Shown here: positions 7,927-15,607 of the stretch, one piece after another
How positions within the stretch are numbered: the first letter of the stretch is position 1
Layout: each line of letters starts with the position of its first letter
NCBI GenBank assembly: GCA_002507545.1
Contig: DAVR01000037.1
Location: 1 to 50,712, forward strand
Direction: 5' to 3'
DNA from: Archaeoglobus sp. UBA230
Lineage (GTDB): Archaea; Halobacteriota; Archaeoglobi; Archaeoglobales; Archaeoglobaceae
DNA: 50,712 nt
Translations under genes and position numbers: made by a program
The notes under the pieces: generated by a model
Database searches by the model: none
Seen by the model: the letters and a program-made list of their open reading frames with translations, nothing else
What the model was told of the DNA's origin: nothing

Positions 7927-8610
7927 AAAAATGCGAATTTCTCTGATAAGCCTGTAAAGTTCACCTGTTCTCTTAATTTTGTAGATGGTGTAGGATAAAG
8001 GAAGATTCGCAATTAAAAAGGTCATCGGAATCCAGTAGAACTCGTTTTTCAGGAAAAACAGGGTGATTGCATGAATAAGCATCACCAGATTTTCGAAAAG
8101 AAGTGGAGTTAAAAAGAGTATCACACGGCTTTTCTGAGGAACCTTGAGGTAGCTTGCGTAATCGAGTTTCATTCCAAACTCAAGTGGGTTATACTTGTAA
8201 AATCCTTCAACCCTGATTCCCGAAATTTTCGCTCCTACAATTCTTCCTGTGAGGAAAGAAAAATAGAGGACAGAGAATTCAATTAAAAAAAGAGCAATTG
8301 GTTTCGGCAACAGAGGAATTTCTCCTAAGACCAGAAAGAAGAAAATGGTGTTCGAAATGATAAGGGAGAGGACGAAAACGACAACTCCTTTAGTGTAGTC
8401 GAGAACAATCTGCTTTTTGAAAAGTTTGTCTCTTAACTCAGCAACTCTTCTCAGAACATCATCATCAATATTTTCTCCTCTTTTTAACTCCCTGACAATT
8501 CTCTGGAAGTCTCTCTTAGCATCCTCTCCCTTTTTTACTTTCTCCTCAACAACTTTTAGTGCTTTTAAAATCTCCAATTTCTTACTTGCCCCTCTTGAGA
8601 AGGTAGTCAT
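7903..8610 (-). CDS. Membrane protein of unknown function
   Basis: A 235-residue protein with a charged, probably helical cytoplasmic N-terminus of about 75 residues (many Lys, Glu and Arg; EEKVKKGEDAKRDF, RRVAELRDKLFKK). Four hydrophobic segments follow, in two pairs: GVVVFVLSLIISNTIFF, IEFSVLYFSFLTGRIVG, ILFLTPLLFENLVMLIH and WIPMTFLIANLPLSYTI. No family recognised. The open frame runs to 8688, but the ATG at 8610 follows the stop of the TIGR04076-type gene after one base (TGAAATG), which indicates coupled translation and makes this start more likely. Confidence 0.65.
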   Translation of the reverse strand: MTTFSRGASKKLEILKALKVVEEKVKKGEDAKRDFQRIVRELKRGENIDDDVLRRVAELRDKLFKKQIVLDYTKGVVVFVLSLIISNTIFFFLVLGEIPLLPKPIALFLIEFSVLYFSFLTGRIVGAKISGIRVEGFYKYNPLEFGMKLDYASYLKVPQKSRVILFLTPLLFENLVMLIHAITLFFLKNEFYWIPMTFLIANLPLSYTIYKIKRTGELYRLIREIRIFLSEKSSA

Positions 8611-8611
8611 T

Positions 8612-8872
8612 TCACGAGTATTTTTCTCTCTCAATCCTGAAGATGACTGTGTTTTTGGGGTCGGGACACTGAAGGTGCTCCACAGCATTTATCCAGTCAT
8701 CTGAAGGTGTCTCTCTATAAGCGGCAGTTATATATGGGATCAAAGCCGAAAAGGCGTATATGCATATCTTCCCCTTTGCCAGCGGGTCATCTATCTCTAT
8801 CGTATCTCCTTTCTCGTATCCAGCGTAGCACTGTCCTTTAACATCCTCAACCACAATTTTAAGTCTGTGCAT
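8612..8872 (-). CDS. TIGR04076-family small protein
   Basis: An 86-residue protein matching TIGR04076 as I know it: an N-terminal strand KIVVEDVKGQCYAGYEKGD, the ICIYAFSALIPYI segment and a C-terminal CPDPKNTVIFRIERE. Family members have conserved cysteines around a small beta-rich fold and are common in anaerobes. No activity is established. An AT-rich TATA-like stretch at 8891-8904 lies about 26 bases upstream of the ATG. The gene is coupled to the four-segment membrane protein downstream, which may be its partner. Confidence 0.75.
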   Translation of the reverse strand: MHRLKIVVEDVKGQCYAGYEKGDTIEIDDPLAKGKICIYAFSALIPYITAAYRETPSDDWINAVEHLQCPDPKNTVIFRIEREKYS

Positions 8873-8916
8873 ACCATGTATTGGATTAATTGTTTAAAAA
8901 TTTTGAGAATGAGAAA

Positions 8917-8928
8917 AATTATATACTT
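8917..8928 (+). promoter_or_regulatory. TATA box for the 50-codon gene
   Basis: TTATATAC within this AT-rich stretch is centred about 35 bases before the ATG at 8958 and predicts a leader of about 10 bases. It supports the small open reading frame downstream as expressed. Confidence 0.5.
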
Positions 8929-8957
8929 CAAGTTTCAAATGAAGAGTAGATTTGGGC

Positions 8958-9110
8958 ATGAAGCGGGCGAAAAAGTTCAAAGACTATTTCGAGGACATAA
9001 AGCCTGTAACTGATGAGGAGCTTGAGGAGCTTCTGAATGATCCTCCCAGACAGAGGAGGGGCAAAAGGGAGTTTAAAAAAGCGAAGAAGGAACTCTACAG
9101 AGAATTTTAA
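8958..9110 (+). CDS. Small basic protein of unknown function (50 aa)
   Basis: A complete 50-codon frame from ATG to TAA encoding a highly charged protein. It has a basic start (MKRAKKFKDYF), an acidic centre (VTDEELEELLNDPP) and a basic end (RGKREFKKAKKELYREF). It has its own TATA-like box 35 bases upstream and ends 3 bases before the convergent tpiA stop. The charge pattern suggests binding to nucleic acid or ribosomes, which is inference. No family recognised. Confidence 0.6.
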   Translation: MKRAKKFKDYFEDIKPVTDEELEELLNDPPRQRRGKREFKKAKKELYREF

Positions 9111-9113
9111 ATC

Positions 9114-9776
9114 TCAGATAAGGCCAACAAGCTCCTCAAGAGCCATTTTCTGATCCTTAGCTTTGACTATTCCACTCGCAAGTAGCACACCTTCAGCCCC
9201 AAGCTCTAAGGCCTTGACGTAGTCCTCATGTGTTGTAATTCCAGCCCCACACAAAACTCTGACTTCTGGATTTACTGATTTTGCAGCCTTTACGGAGTTC
9301 TCCACTATCTGTGGTTCTGCTTTGCTTACCGGAATACCGCTTCCGATCAGCTCCGGTGGCTCTACAGCGACAAAGTCAGGGCTCAATGCTGCTGCGGCAG
9401 CGGTCGTTGGAACATTGTTCGTGCAGACGACAGAAGTCAGTCCCACTTCTTTAAGCTTCGAAACGTTGTATTCAATATCTGCCAGTTTCAGTCTTCTTTC
9501 GGAGTGGTTAATCAGACTGCCCTTGGCTCCGTATTCTGCAATCATTTCTGCGTTTATCCTCCCAGTGTGGCTGCCAAACCCAACGGCATCTACATGCTGG
9601 GCGTAAACGTCAACGCTAACCTCTCTTGCGATTACGGGTAGATCGAGGAAGGAAACAGCGATACCTATGTAATCATCGCACCTCGAAGCCACATTCTCAG
9701 CAATCCTTGCCAGTTCTAAAGCTCTTTTTCCAAACCCCTCCTTGTAAGCTTTGAAGTTGACAATTACAACACCCAT
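9114..9776 (-). CDS. tpiA: Triosephosphate isomerase
   Basis: Archaeal-length (220-residue) triosephosphate isomerase, interconverting glyceraldehyde 3-phosphate and dihydroxyacetone phosphate in gluconeogenesis/glycolysis. The catalytic residues are visible: Lys in VNFKAYKEG, His in SLINHSERR, and Glu in AVEPPELIG followed by the flexible loop. The phosphate-gripping VLCGAGI and GVLLASGIV segments follow. It lies 9 bases downstream of fae-hps, and both are probably read from one message, linking formaldehyde fixation or release to triose metabolism. Confidence 0.96.
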   Translation of the reverse strand: MGVVIVNFKAYKEGFGKRALELARIAENVASRCDDYIGIAVSFLDLPVIAREVSVDVYAQHVDAVGFGSHTGRINAEMIAEYGAKGSLINHSERRLKLADIEYNVSKLKEVGLTSVVCTNNVPTTAAAAALSPDFVAVEPPELIGSGIPVSKAEPQIVENSVKAAKSVNPEVRVLCGAGITTHEDYVKALELGAEGVLLASGIVKAKDQKMALEELVGLI

Positions 9777-9785
9777 TTTTTCACC

Positions 9786-10970
9786 TCAGAAGTCCGTCAT
9801 TATTCTGAACTGATCTGTGTCGGGTTTCATGTGTCTCATGAACTTTCTCACAGCTCCTTCAATATCCCTTGCTTTCGTCACGGCTCTACCGACTACAATG
9901 ATGTCAGCCCCTCCTCTGATAACTTCTTCGACGTTCTCAGGCCTTATACCTCCAGCAACTGCAACAAGAACATTGTATTTCTCTTTGATTTTAGATGCAA
10001 GCTTCCATGGAGGCTCCGCATTCTCGCTATCAATTGCTCTGTGCAGCTCAACTACGTCAGGGATAACACCTGCCTTCTCAATCTCTCCAAGTCTCTTAAC
10101 AGGGTCTTCAACATTTAACATGTCCACATAGCTCAATATCCCGGTTTTTTCTGCCTCCTTTATTCCCTTCACTATAGTGCTTACCGGAGCAAGCCCGGAT
10201 ATGACGACGGCATTTGCGGTAGCGTCGGCAGCCATCCTCGCCTCAAGATTGCCAACGTCAAGCGTTTTGAGGTCGAGGATGTAGAAGGCATCTGGTTTTA
10301 CTTCTCTCAGCTTTAGTATCACCTCACTTCCGTATCTCTTAGCGAGCGGCGTCCCAACTTCGAAGATAATGTGGTCACTATCGGGAATCTGCTCAAGAAC
10401 CTTCAGCACCTCCCCGAGATCGGGGATGTCAATTGCAATCTGCAGATAGGGCGGGTCCCACAGCTTGGTAAGCTTCCTTCCCACGAAGGGGTGGAAGCTG
10501 CGATCTTTCTCGTACAGGACAGTATCCACATCCGGAAAGCTCTGCATCGCCCTCCTTATTGCGAGCTTTGTAGCCCCGTAGTTGTAATAGTAGATTTTGT
10601 GTTTATTTTTAGCTTCGGGATGGATGAATACACTCGCCACCACTACATAATCTTCAACCTTTTCCCTCGGGATTACCCCCTCTTCAACAGCATCTGCCAC
10701 AGCTTTGGCAACTGCAGCCTGAGCCGGACCAAAGATAAGTTCAGCTTGTTCCATATCTCGAACGGTAACCTTGGGAACGATTACTGCAGGAGGTTTCGTT
10801 ATTAGGTTCGGTCTCAGAACGGCGAGCAGTGGTGTGTGCCCGGCTGATAGTGTTGCAAGAGCGTTTGCAAAAGCAATCCCTGCTGGACTGTCTTTTGTGC
10901 CAATTATCAGATCAACATGAGCTACCTCGAACCCCTCACCAATAAGCGCCTCCCCAACTCTAAACTCCAT
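9786..10970 (-). CDS. fae-hps: Bifunctional formaldehyde-activating enzyme / 3-hexulose-6-phosphate synthase
   Basis: A 394-residue fusion. Residues 1-170 are the Fae domain (VGEALIGEGFEVAHVDLIIG, with the conserved His at 18), which condenses formaldehyde with tetrahydromethanopterin. Residues 174-390 are a 3-hexulose-6-phosphate synthase barrel (AIDIPDLGEVL, FYILDLKTLDVG, VVGRAVTKARDI). In archaea lacking the oxidative pentose phosphate route, the Hps half runs in reverse to make ribulose 5-phosphate, and the Fae half captures the released formaldehyde. The fusion is typical of Archaeoglobus and several methanogens. A TATA-like stretch near 10995-11005 suggests its own, probably leaderless, promoter. 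Confidence 0.95.
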   Translation of the reverse strand: MEFRVGEALIGEGFEVAHVDLIIGTKDSPAGIAFANALATLSAGHTPLLAVLRPNLITKPPAVIVPKVTVRDMEQAELIFGPAQAAVAKAVADAVEEGVIPREKVEDYVVVASVFIHPEAKNKHKIYYYNYGATKLAIRRAMQSFPDVDTVLYEKDRSFHPFVGRKLTKLWDPPYLQIAIDIPDLGEVLKVLEQIPDSDHIIFEVGTPLAKRYGSEVILKLREVKPDAFYILDLKTLDVGNLEARMAADATANAVVISGLAPVSTIVKGIKEAEKTGILSYVDMLNVEDPVKRLGEIEKAGVIPDVVELHRAIDSENAEPPWKLASKIKEKYNVLVAVAGGIRPENVEEVIRGGADIIVVGRAVTKARDIEGAVRKFMRHMKPDTDQFRIMTDF

Positions 10971-11006
10971 GCCACTAAATCGCCAGCACCGTAATAAAGT
11001 TTTTGT

Positions 11007-12092
11007 TTAGCTCTGTCCACCCGCTCTTGCAATGTCTCCAGCAATAATCCTTAAGGTGTCAGCGAAAGCTCCCTCCTCCTCAAACTTCTCCCCCTGAACG
11101 ATCGCCTTTATAATTCTGCCCGTTCTACTATCGAAGCTCGGTTCAACATTCTGACTGCCGTAGTAGTATCGAAGGATAAGCTTTTTTAGAGTTAGAGCAT
11201 CTTCAGCCATCTCCCCCCCAGCCTCTATCAATTTGTCAAAGCAGTGCATGAAATTGACAGACTGAAATCCGAAGTTTCTGTAGGCTAAAAATGCCAGACA
11301 TCCTGCCTCCATGTAGAGATTTAACGCCTCCTGTAATTTACCTTCTCTCTCGGCTTTTTTCGCCTTAAAATACACAATTTTCGCTTTTAGGTCAAGCGGC
11401 AGATTTTCGATCTTTTCCAGCCTGCTTAGAACATCCTCAGCTTCTGCCTCATCCAAAAACGGAAGCATGTTCTGCAGAACTGCTGCTAAGCTGGCATCCT
11501 CTTCACACTCTTCTATAGCATCGAGAGCCATTTTTAGAAGCATTCCTGCCTCTCTTTTCCTTCCGCTTCTCTGATAGACGACCGCGAGATTGTTTAGCAG
11601 CATACCCATTACACGTGGGTTTCTGGTTGCTTTGGCAAGTTTGAAGGCTTCGATAAGGTATTTTTCCGCCCAGTCTCTTAAATCGAGCTTTGCATACATC
11701 GTTCCGAGTGCAGTCATGATTGCTAATCTCTGCTCATTTTGCCCGTCTCCAAGCAGCTTGAGAGCGTCGGTGTATGCTCTCTCCGCTTCCTCATACCTTT
11801 TCAAAATCTGATATAGATTCCCGAGATTGTAAAGACAACCCGCAACATAGGGTATAAACTGCTCATCTTCCTCAGCAAGCTTGATGTACAGATTCAAAGC
11901 TTTCAGATATGTTTCCTCTGCCCTCTGGAATTTCTGGAGGGCGTAGTATATATTACCAAGCGTCCCCAACACTCTTCCTCTATCGTGCCTCTCTAAGGAC
12001 TCTACAAGTTCAGCTCCAATCTCAGCAAGCTTTTCAAGTTCTGATAAATCCTTTGCAGAGTTGAAACTCTGAATAAACTCATCAGCGTTCAT
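11007..12092 (-). CDS. Tetratricopeptide-repeat protein
   Basis: A 361-residue soluble helical protein built of TPR-like repeats. Examples are GNIYYALQKFQRAEETYLKA, NLGNLYQILKRYEEAERAYT, ALGTMYAKLDLRDWAEKYLI and NLAVVYQRSGRKREAGMLLK, after which the repeats become less regular. TPRs are protein-docking scaffolds and no catalytic domain is attached. The frame is open to a GTG at 12155, but the ATG at 12092 is the likely start: it overlaps the TGA of the small upstream gene (12082-12261) and GAAGAAGG precedes it. The partner is unknown. Confidence 0.8.
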   Translation of the reverse strand: MNADEFIQSFNSAKDLSELEKLAEIGAELVESLERHDRGRVLGTLGNIYYALQKFQRAEETYLKALNLYIKLAEEDEQFIPYVAGCLYNLGNLYQILKRYEEAERAYTDALKLLGDGQNEQRLAIMTALGTMYAKLDLRDWAEKYLIEAFKLAKATRNPRVMGMLLNNLAVVYQRSGRKREAGMLLKMALDAIEECEEDASLAAVLQNMLPFLDEAEAEDVLSRLEKIENLPLDLKAKIVYFKAKKAEREGKLQEALNLYMEAGCLAFLAYRNFGFQSVNFMHCFDKLIEAGGEMAEDALTLKKLILRYYYGSQNVEPSFDSRTGRIIKAIVQGEKFEEEGAFADTLRIIAGDIARAGGQS

Positions 12093-12261
12093 CCTTCTTC
12101 CCCTTTTTGAATATTTTTTCAATTTCAGCGTCCATATATCTCCGCTTGTGTTCACTCCCGAGGGCTTTTCTGTAATCAGCCCTCAGCTGTTGGGAAGCAA
12201 GCTTTTCGAGGAGTCTCTCCTTTTCCTCGTCGTCCATAGCATTGCTTTGATTTCGGTTCAT
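12082..12261 (-). CDS. Small charged protein (59 aa), overlapping the TPR gene
   Basis: A 59-codon frame beginning with ATG at 12261 and ending in a TGA at 12084-12082, inside the first codons of the TPR gene. The protein is highly charged and probably helical (MDDEEKERLLEKLASQQLRAD, then EIEKIFKKGKKDER). Evidence that it is real: it starts about 22 bases after a TATA-like element at 12279-12287, its stop overlaps the ATG of the TPR gene by 11 bases, and it occupies otherwise empty leader DNA. It would explain why the TPR protein should not be extended upstream. No family recognised; a TPR-docking peptide is conceivable. Confidence 0.6.
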   Translation of the reverse strand: MNRNQSNAMDDEEKERLLEKLASQQLRADYRKALGSEHKRRYMDAEIEKIFKKGKKDER

Positions 12262-12309
12262 TTAAAACTTGCCCAAAGTTTTTATTACCCATTCGTCATC
12301 TCCAAAATC
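12262..12309. promoter_or_regulatory. Compact divergent promoter sharing one AT-rich box
   Basis: The 48 bases between the small minus-strand gene (ATG at 12261) and the leuA-type gene (GTG at 12310) hold a single AT-rich element, TTTTTATTA, at 12279-12287. Its centre is 27 bases from the plus-strand start and 22 from the minus-strand start, so it could place TBP for both directions with two leaderless transcripts. Confidence 0.5.
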
Positions 12310-13779
12310 GTGCAGGTCAAAATCCTTGATACGACGCTAAGGGATGGCGAACAAACACCAGGTGTTTCACTGAGTGTGGAGCAGAAGATAATGGTAGCCG
12401 AAGCCCTTGACAATCTCGGGGTAGATATAATAGAAGCAGGGACGGCAATAGCTTCTGAAGGAGACTTTCAGGCGATTAAGGAGATATCTCAAGGAGGATT
12501 AAGAGCCGAAATCTGCAGCTTTGCAAGGATAAAGAAGGAAGATATTGACGCTTCTGCAGATGCTGGAGCAGACTCAATTTTCATGGTCGCCCCGTCATCG
12601 GACATCCACATCAATGCCAAGTTTCCCGGAAAGAGCAAGGAGTTTGTTATTGAGAAGAGTATTGAAGCTGTAGAGTATGCAAAGGAGAGAGGATTGATTG
12701 TTGAGTTTGGTGCTGAGGATGCTTCAAGAGCTGAGCTTGACTTTGTCATCGAACTGTTTAAAAAGGCTGAGGAGGCAAATGCCGATAGAGTTACCTTTGC
12801 CGACACTGTTGGGGTTCTCTCTCCAGAGAGAATGGAGGAGATAGTTAAAAAAATTAAAGCTGAAGTAAAGCTCCCTCTTGCTATCCACTGCCATGATGAC
12901 TTTGGACTTGCGACGGCAAATACAATCTTCGGTGTTAAGGCTGGAGCGGACGAGTTTCATGGAACCATCAACGGGTTGGGTGAGAGAGCAGGAAATGCAG
13001 CCATTGAAGAGGTGGTTATTGCCTTGGAGTATCTCTATGGGATAAAAACGAATATAAAGAAGGACAGGATTTATAACACTTCAAAACTTGTGGAGAGACT
13101 TTCGAGAGTAGTGGTGCCTCCAAACAAGCCTGTTGTCGGTGAAAATGCATTCACGCATGAAAGTGGAATCCACACCTCTGCCCTTTTCAGAGACGCCACA
13201 GCCTACGAACCAATTTCACCCGAAGTTGTGGGGAGGAGAAGGGTGATAGTCCTCGGAAAACACGCTGGAAGGGCGAGTGTTGAAGCAATAATGAACGAGC
13301 TTGGTTACAAGGCTACGCCAGAGCAGATGAAGGAAATACTCGTGAGGATAAAGGAGATCGGTGATAAAGGTAAGAGGGTGACCGACGCAGATGTCAGGAC
13401 GATAATTGAGACTGTACTGCAGATAAAGCGTGAGAAGAAGGTCAAGCTTGAAGACTTGGCAATCTTCAGCGGTAAGAACGTTACGCCTATGGCAAGCGTC
13501 AAGCTGAAGATTAATGGACAGGAGAGGGTAGAGGCTGCAGTTGGTCTTGGACCTGTTGATGCAGCCATAAATGCAATCAGAAAAGCAATCAAGGAATTTG
13601 CAGACATAAAATTGGTCAGTTATCGTGTTGACGCCATAACTGGAGGTACCGATGCCCTCGTTGATGTGGTTGTGCAGCTAAAGAAGGATAATAAGGTTGT
13701 GACTGCGAGAGGAGCGAGGACTGATATCATCATGGCTTCAGTGGAAGCCTTTATTGAAGGATTAAACATGCTTTTCTAA
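12310..13779 (+). CDS. 2-isopropylmalate synthase / (R)-citramalate synthase family
   Basis: A 489-residue acetyl-CoA-dependent Claisen-type synthase (DRE-TIM metallolyase). The barrel carries LDTTLRDGEQTPG (catalytic Arg, metal-binding Asp), IHCHDDFGLA and the NGLGERAGNA glycine-rich loop. The C-terminal 150 residues form the allosteric domain that senses leucine or isoleucine (VGLGPVDAAINAI, ITGGTDALVDVVVQL). Archaeal LeuA and CimA share this architecture and length, so whether the acceptor is 2-oxoisovalerate (leucine) or pyruvate (isoleucine) cannot be decided here. The frame is open back to 12148, but the GTG at 12310 begins at the conserved N-terminus and lies 27 bases after a TATA-like box. 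Confidence 0.9.
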   Translation: MQVKILDTTLRDGEQTPGVSLSVEQKIMVAEALDNLGVDIIEAGTAIASEGDFQAIKEISQGGLRAEICSFARIKKEDIDASADAGADSIFMVAPSSDIHINAKFPGKSKEFVIEKSIEAVEYAKERGLIVEFGAEDASRAELDFVIELFKKAEEANADRVTFADTVGVLSPERMEEIVKKIKAEVKLPLAIHCHDDFGLATANTIFGVKAGADEFHGTINGLGERAGNAAIEEVVIALEYLYGIKTNIKKDRIYNTSKLVERLSRVVVPPNKPVVGENAFTHESGIHTSALFRDATAYEPISPEVVGRRRVIVLGKHAGRASVEAIMNELGYKATPEQMKEILVRIKEIGDKGKRVTDADVRTIIETVLQIKREKKVKLEDLAIFSGKNVTPMASVKLKINGQERVEAAVGLGPVDAAINAIRKAIKEFADIKLVSYRVDAITGGTDALVDVVVQLKKDNKVVTARGARTDIIMASVEAFIEGLNMLF

Positions 13780-13792
13780 TTCTATTTCTTCG

Positions 13793-14425
13793 TTACAGTA
13801 TTTTATCAGCAGTAAGCATCGAGATGCTTGTTATAATTCCAGTGTAGGCAAAAACAAAGAGAATCTGCGACAGCTCAATATTTCCTGATAGGGCGAGATT
13901 GACGAGAGAAACTGTAGAGCTTATCAGCGGGAAGACAATTGGAAAGAGCACAACAGGTAGCAGCATCTCCCGCGATCTGGATTGAGAGAGCAGAGGAGAG
14001 AGGGCAGTAATGGCTACGGCGATGGAGGCATTGCAGGCTGTGAAGACTATAAAGGAGAGGCCAAAGTTCCCTGAAACGTCAAAAAGGGCATAACAAACAG
14101 GAAAAATGATTGACTGAACGGTAAACATCAGAATAATGTTAAAGACGATCTTACCAGCAACAATCTGCTGTGGTGTGAGTGGAGAGGCTTTCAACCCCTC
14201 GATGGTTTCCGAATCAAACTCTTTTAAGAAAGATGTGGAGTAGCCAAGAATTCCTGTTAGGAGGAATATCAGGAGGAGCAGAGAGGAAAAAATCTCCTCA
14301 GGATCGGAAATCGCGGCACTGAAGAGAAAAGCAGATGTAAGGCTGAAAAGGAGCATCAGGCTTAAGCTTGACTTTGTCCTGAATTCCAATTTTAAATCTT
14401 TTTTAGCAAGCTCAAGAACCCTCAT
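13793..14425 (-). CDS. ccmB: Haem exporter permease CcmB
   Basis: A 210-residue membrane protein with six hydrophobic segments and the CcmB marks: an N-terminal LAKKDLKLEFRTKSS, then FLKEFDSETIEGLKASPLTPQQIVAGK, and LLPVVLFPIVFPLIS. With CcmA it forms the ABC complex of System I cytochrome c maturation, which releases holo-CcmE from CcmC. It overlaps ccmA by 14 bases. No ccmC, ccmE or ccmF is seen in this window. It ends 13 bases from the convergent leuA-type gene. Confidence 0.88.
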   Translation of the reverse strand: MRVLELAKKDLKLEFRTKSSLSLMLLFSLTSAFLFSAAISDPEEIFSSLLLLIFLLTGILGYSTSFLKEFDSETIEGLKASPLTPQQIVAGKIVFNIILMFTVQSIIFPVCYALFDVSGNFGLSFIVFTACNASIAVAITALSPLLSQSRSREMLLPVVLFPIVFPLISSTVSLVNLALSGNIELSQILFVFAYTGIITSISMLTADKIL

Positions 14426-15068
14426 TCAGTATCTCCACAGCTTCATTGAAGTTCCTTCCGAAGTAGACCCTTTTTCCAAATTTAAGGACAAGGAAGCAAT
14501 CGCAAAACTCTGCCTCTTCCAGCATGTGGGTTGTGAAGATTATACAGCCTTTATATTTCTTCAGCATGTCAAGTATGGTGTCTCTGACAGAAATATCAAG
14601 TCCGGATGTTATCTCATCGAGCAAAAGAAGGTCAGGTGTGTTGATCAGAGCCTTTGCGAAGGCAACCCTCTGTAAGAACCCCCTCGAAAGTTCAGAAACT
14701 CTTTTGTCCAAATATCTCTCGAACTCAAGCTTCTCCGCGAGAACTCTGATGTCTGTGCTGCAGCCGTAGAGCTTGGAATAGAACTCAAGGTTCTCCCTGA
14801 TGGTTAGTTCTTTATAAAGCATAGGGTTGTGGGAAGCGATGCCTATCCTTTTTCTGATTTCCGGAGAAAAAGCGGGATTTTCGCCAAAAACCTCCAGAGA
14901 ACCTGTTGTAGGTCTCAAAATTCCCCCTATCAGCTTAACCAAGGTTGATTTCCCCGCTCCATTGTATCCAAGCACTGCTAACTTCTCCCTCTCAAGCTCG
15001 AAGTCCACTTTATTGATTGCATAGCCTGACCCGAATTTTTTGCTAAGATTCTTTGCCTTTACGATCAT
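14412..15068 (-). CDS. ccmA: Haem exporter ATP-binding protein CcmA
   Basis: A 218-residue ABC ATPase. Walker A is GYNGAGKST, the signature is LSRGFLQRVAFAKAL (a degenerate LSGGQ), Walker B is LLLLDEITSGLD, and the switch His is in FTTHMLEEA. The short length, the pairing with ccmB and the VLAEKLEFERYLDKRVSELSRG region support CcmA. It would power System I cytochrome c biogenesis. Its start shares one base with the hisB stop (TGATG), which couples it tightly to histidine genes without an obvious functional reason. Confidence 0.85.
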   Translation of the reverse strand: MIVKAKNLSKKFGSGYAINKVDFELEREKLAVLGYNGAGKSTLVKLIGGILRPTTGSLEVFGENPAFSPEIRKRIGIASHNPMLYKELTIRENLEFYSKLYGCSTDIRVLAEKLEFERYLDKRVSELSRGFLQRVAFAKALINTPDLLLLDEITSGLDISVRDTILDMLKKYKGCIIFTTHMLEEAEFCDCFLVLKFGKRVYFGRNFNEAVEILNEGS

Positions 15069-15607
15069 CAGTCAAGCACTCCTTTTGCACTTCTGTAATC
15101 TTCACCACTTTTTTTCAGTGCTTTTCTGAGAGAGATAGCAAGTGCCTTGAAGGCAGCCTCCATCATGTGGTGGGAATTGCTGCCCTTCACTCTCAAATAA
15201 ATGTTTAGTCCAGCATTTCTGCAGAGTGTGTCAAGAAAATGCAGAAAATCCTCACTCCTCATTTCTCCATCTCTTATTTCACCATCGAAAACGAAAACGC
15301 CTCTTCCGCTGAAATCAAGCCCACAAATGGCCACGGCATCATCCATCGGAACTATTGCATCTCCAAATCTTTCGATCCCCTTTTTGCCAACTTCTCCAAT
15401 CGCATTTCCAAGGCAGATGGCAACGTCTTCGATGATGTGGTGCTCGCTATCGCCCTTTGCTCTTACAACAATCCCGTATCCCGAATGCTTTGCCAATGTT
15501 TTCAGCATATGGTCGAGAAAGGGGATTGTGGTGTCAACCTCGGTCTTGTCTGCACCGAAGGTTACGGTGACTTCAGTCTCCACAGTTTTTCTGCTAAACT
15601 TTTTCAT
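15068..15607 (-). CDS. hisB: Imidazoleglycerol-phosphate dehydratase
   Basis: A 179-residue monofunctional HisB. It dehydrates imidazole glycerol phosphate to imidazole acetol phosphate, step 7 of histidine synthesis, at a di-manganese site. The two histidine-rich metal motifs are clear: HHIIEDVAICLG and its pseudo-repeat HHMMEAAFKALA. FLDHMLKTLAKHSGYG is also typical. No phosphatase domain is fused, as is usual in archaea. It overlaps hisA by 14 bases. Confidence 0.96.
   Translation of the reverse strand: MKKFSRKTVETEVTVTFGADKTEVDTTIPFLDHMLKTLAKHSGYGIVVRAKGDSEHHIIEDVAICLGNAIGEVGKKGIERFGDAIVPMDDAVAICGLDFSGRGVFVFDGEIRDGEMRSEDFLHFLDTLCRNAGLNIYLRVKGSNSHHMMEAAFKALAISLRKALKKSGEDYRSAKGVLD

Noticed and set aside
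12148..12309. N-terminal extension of the leuA-type synthase
   Set aside because: The extra 54 residues do not resemble the family, they run antisense to the small gene at 12082-12261, and the TATA box supports the GTG at 12310.
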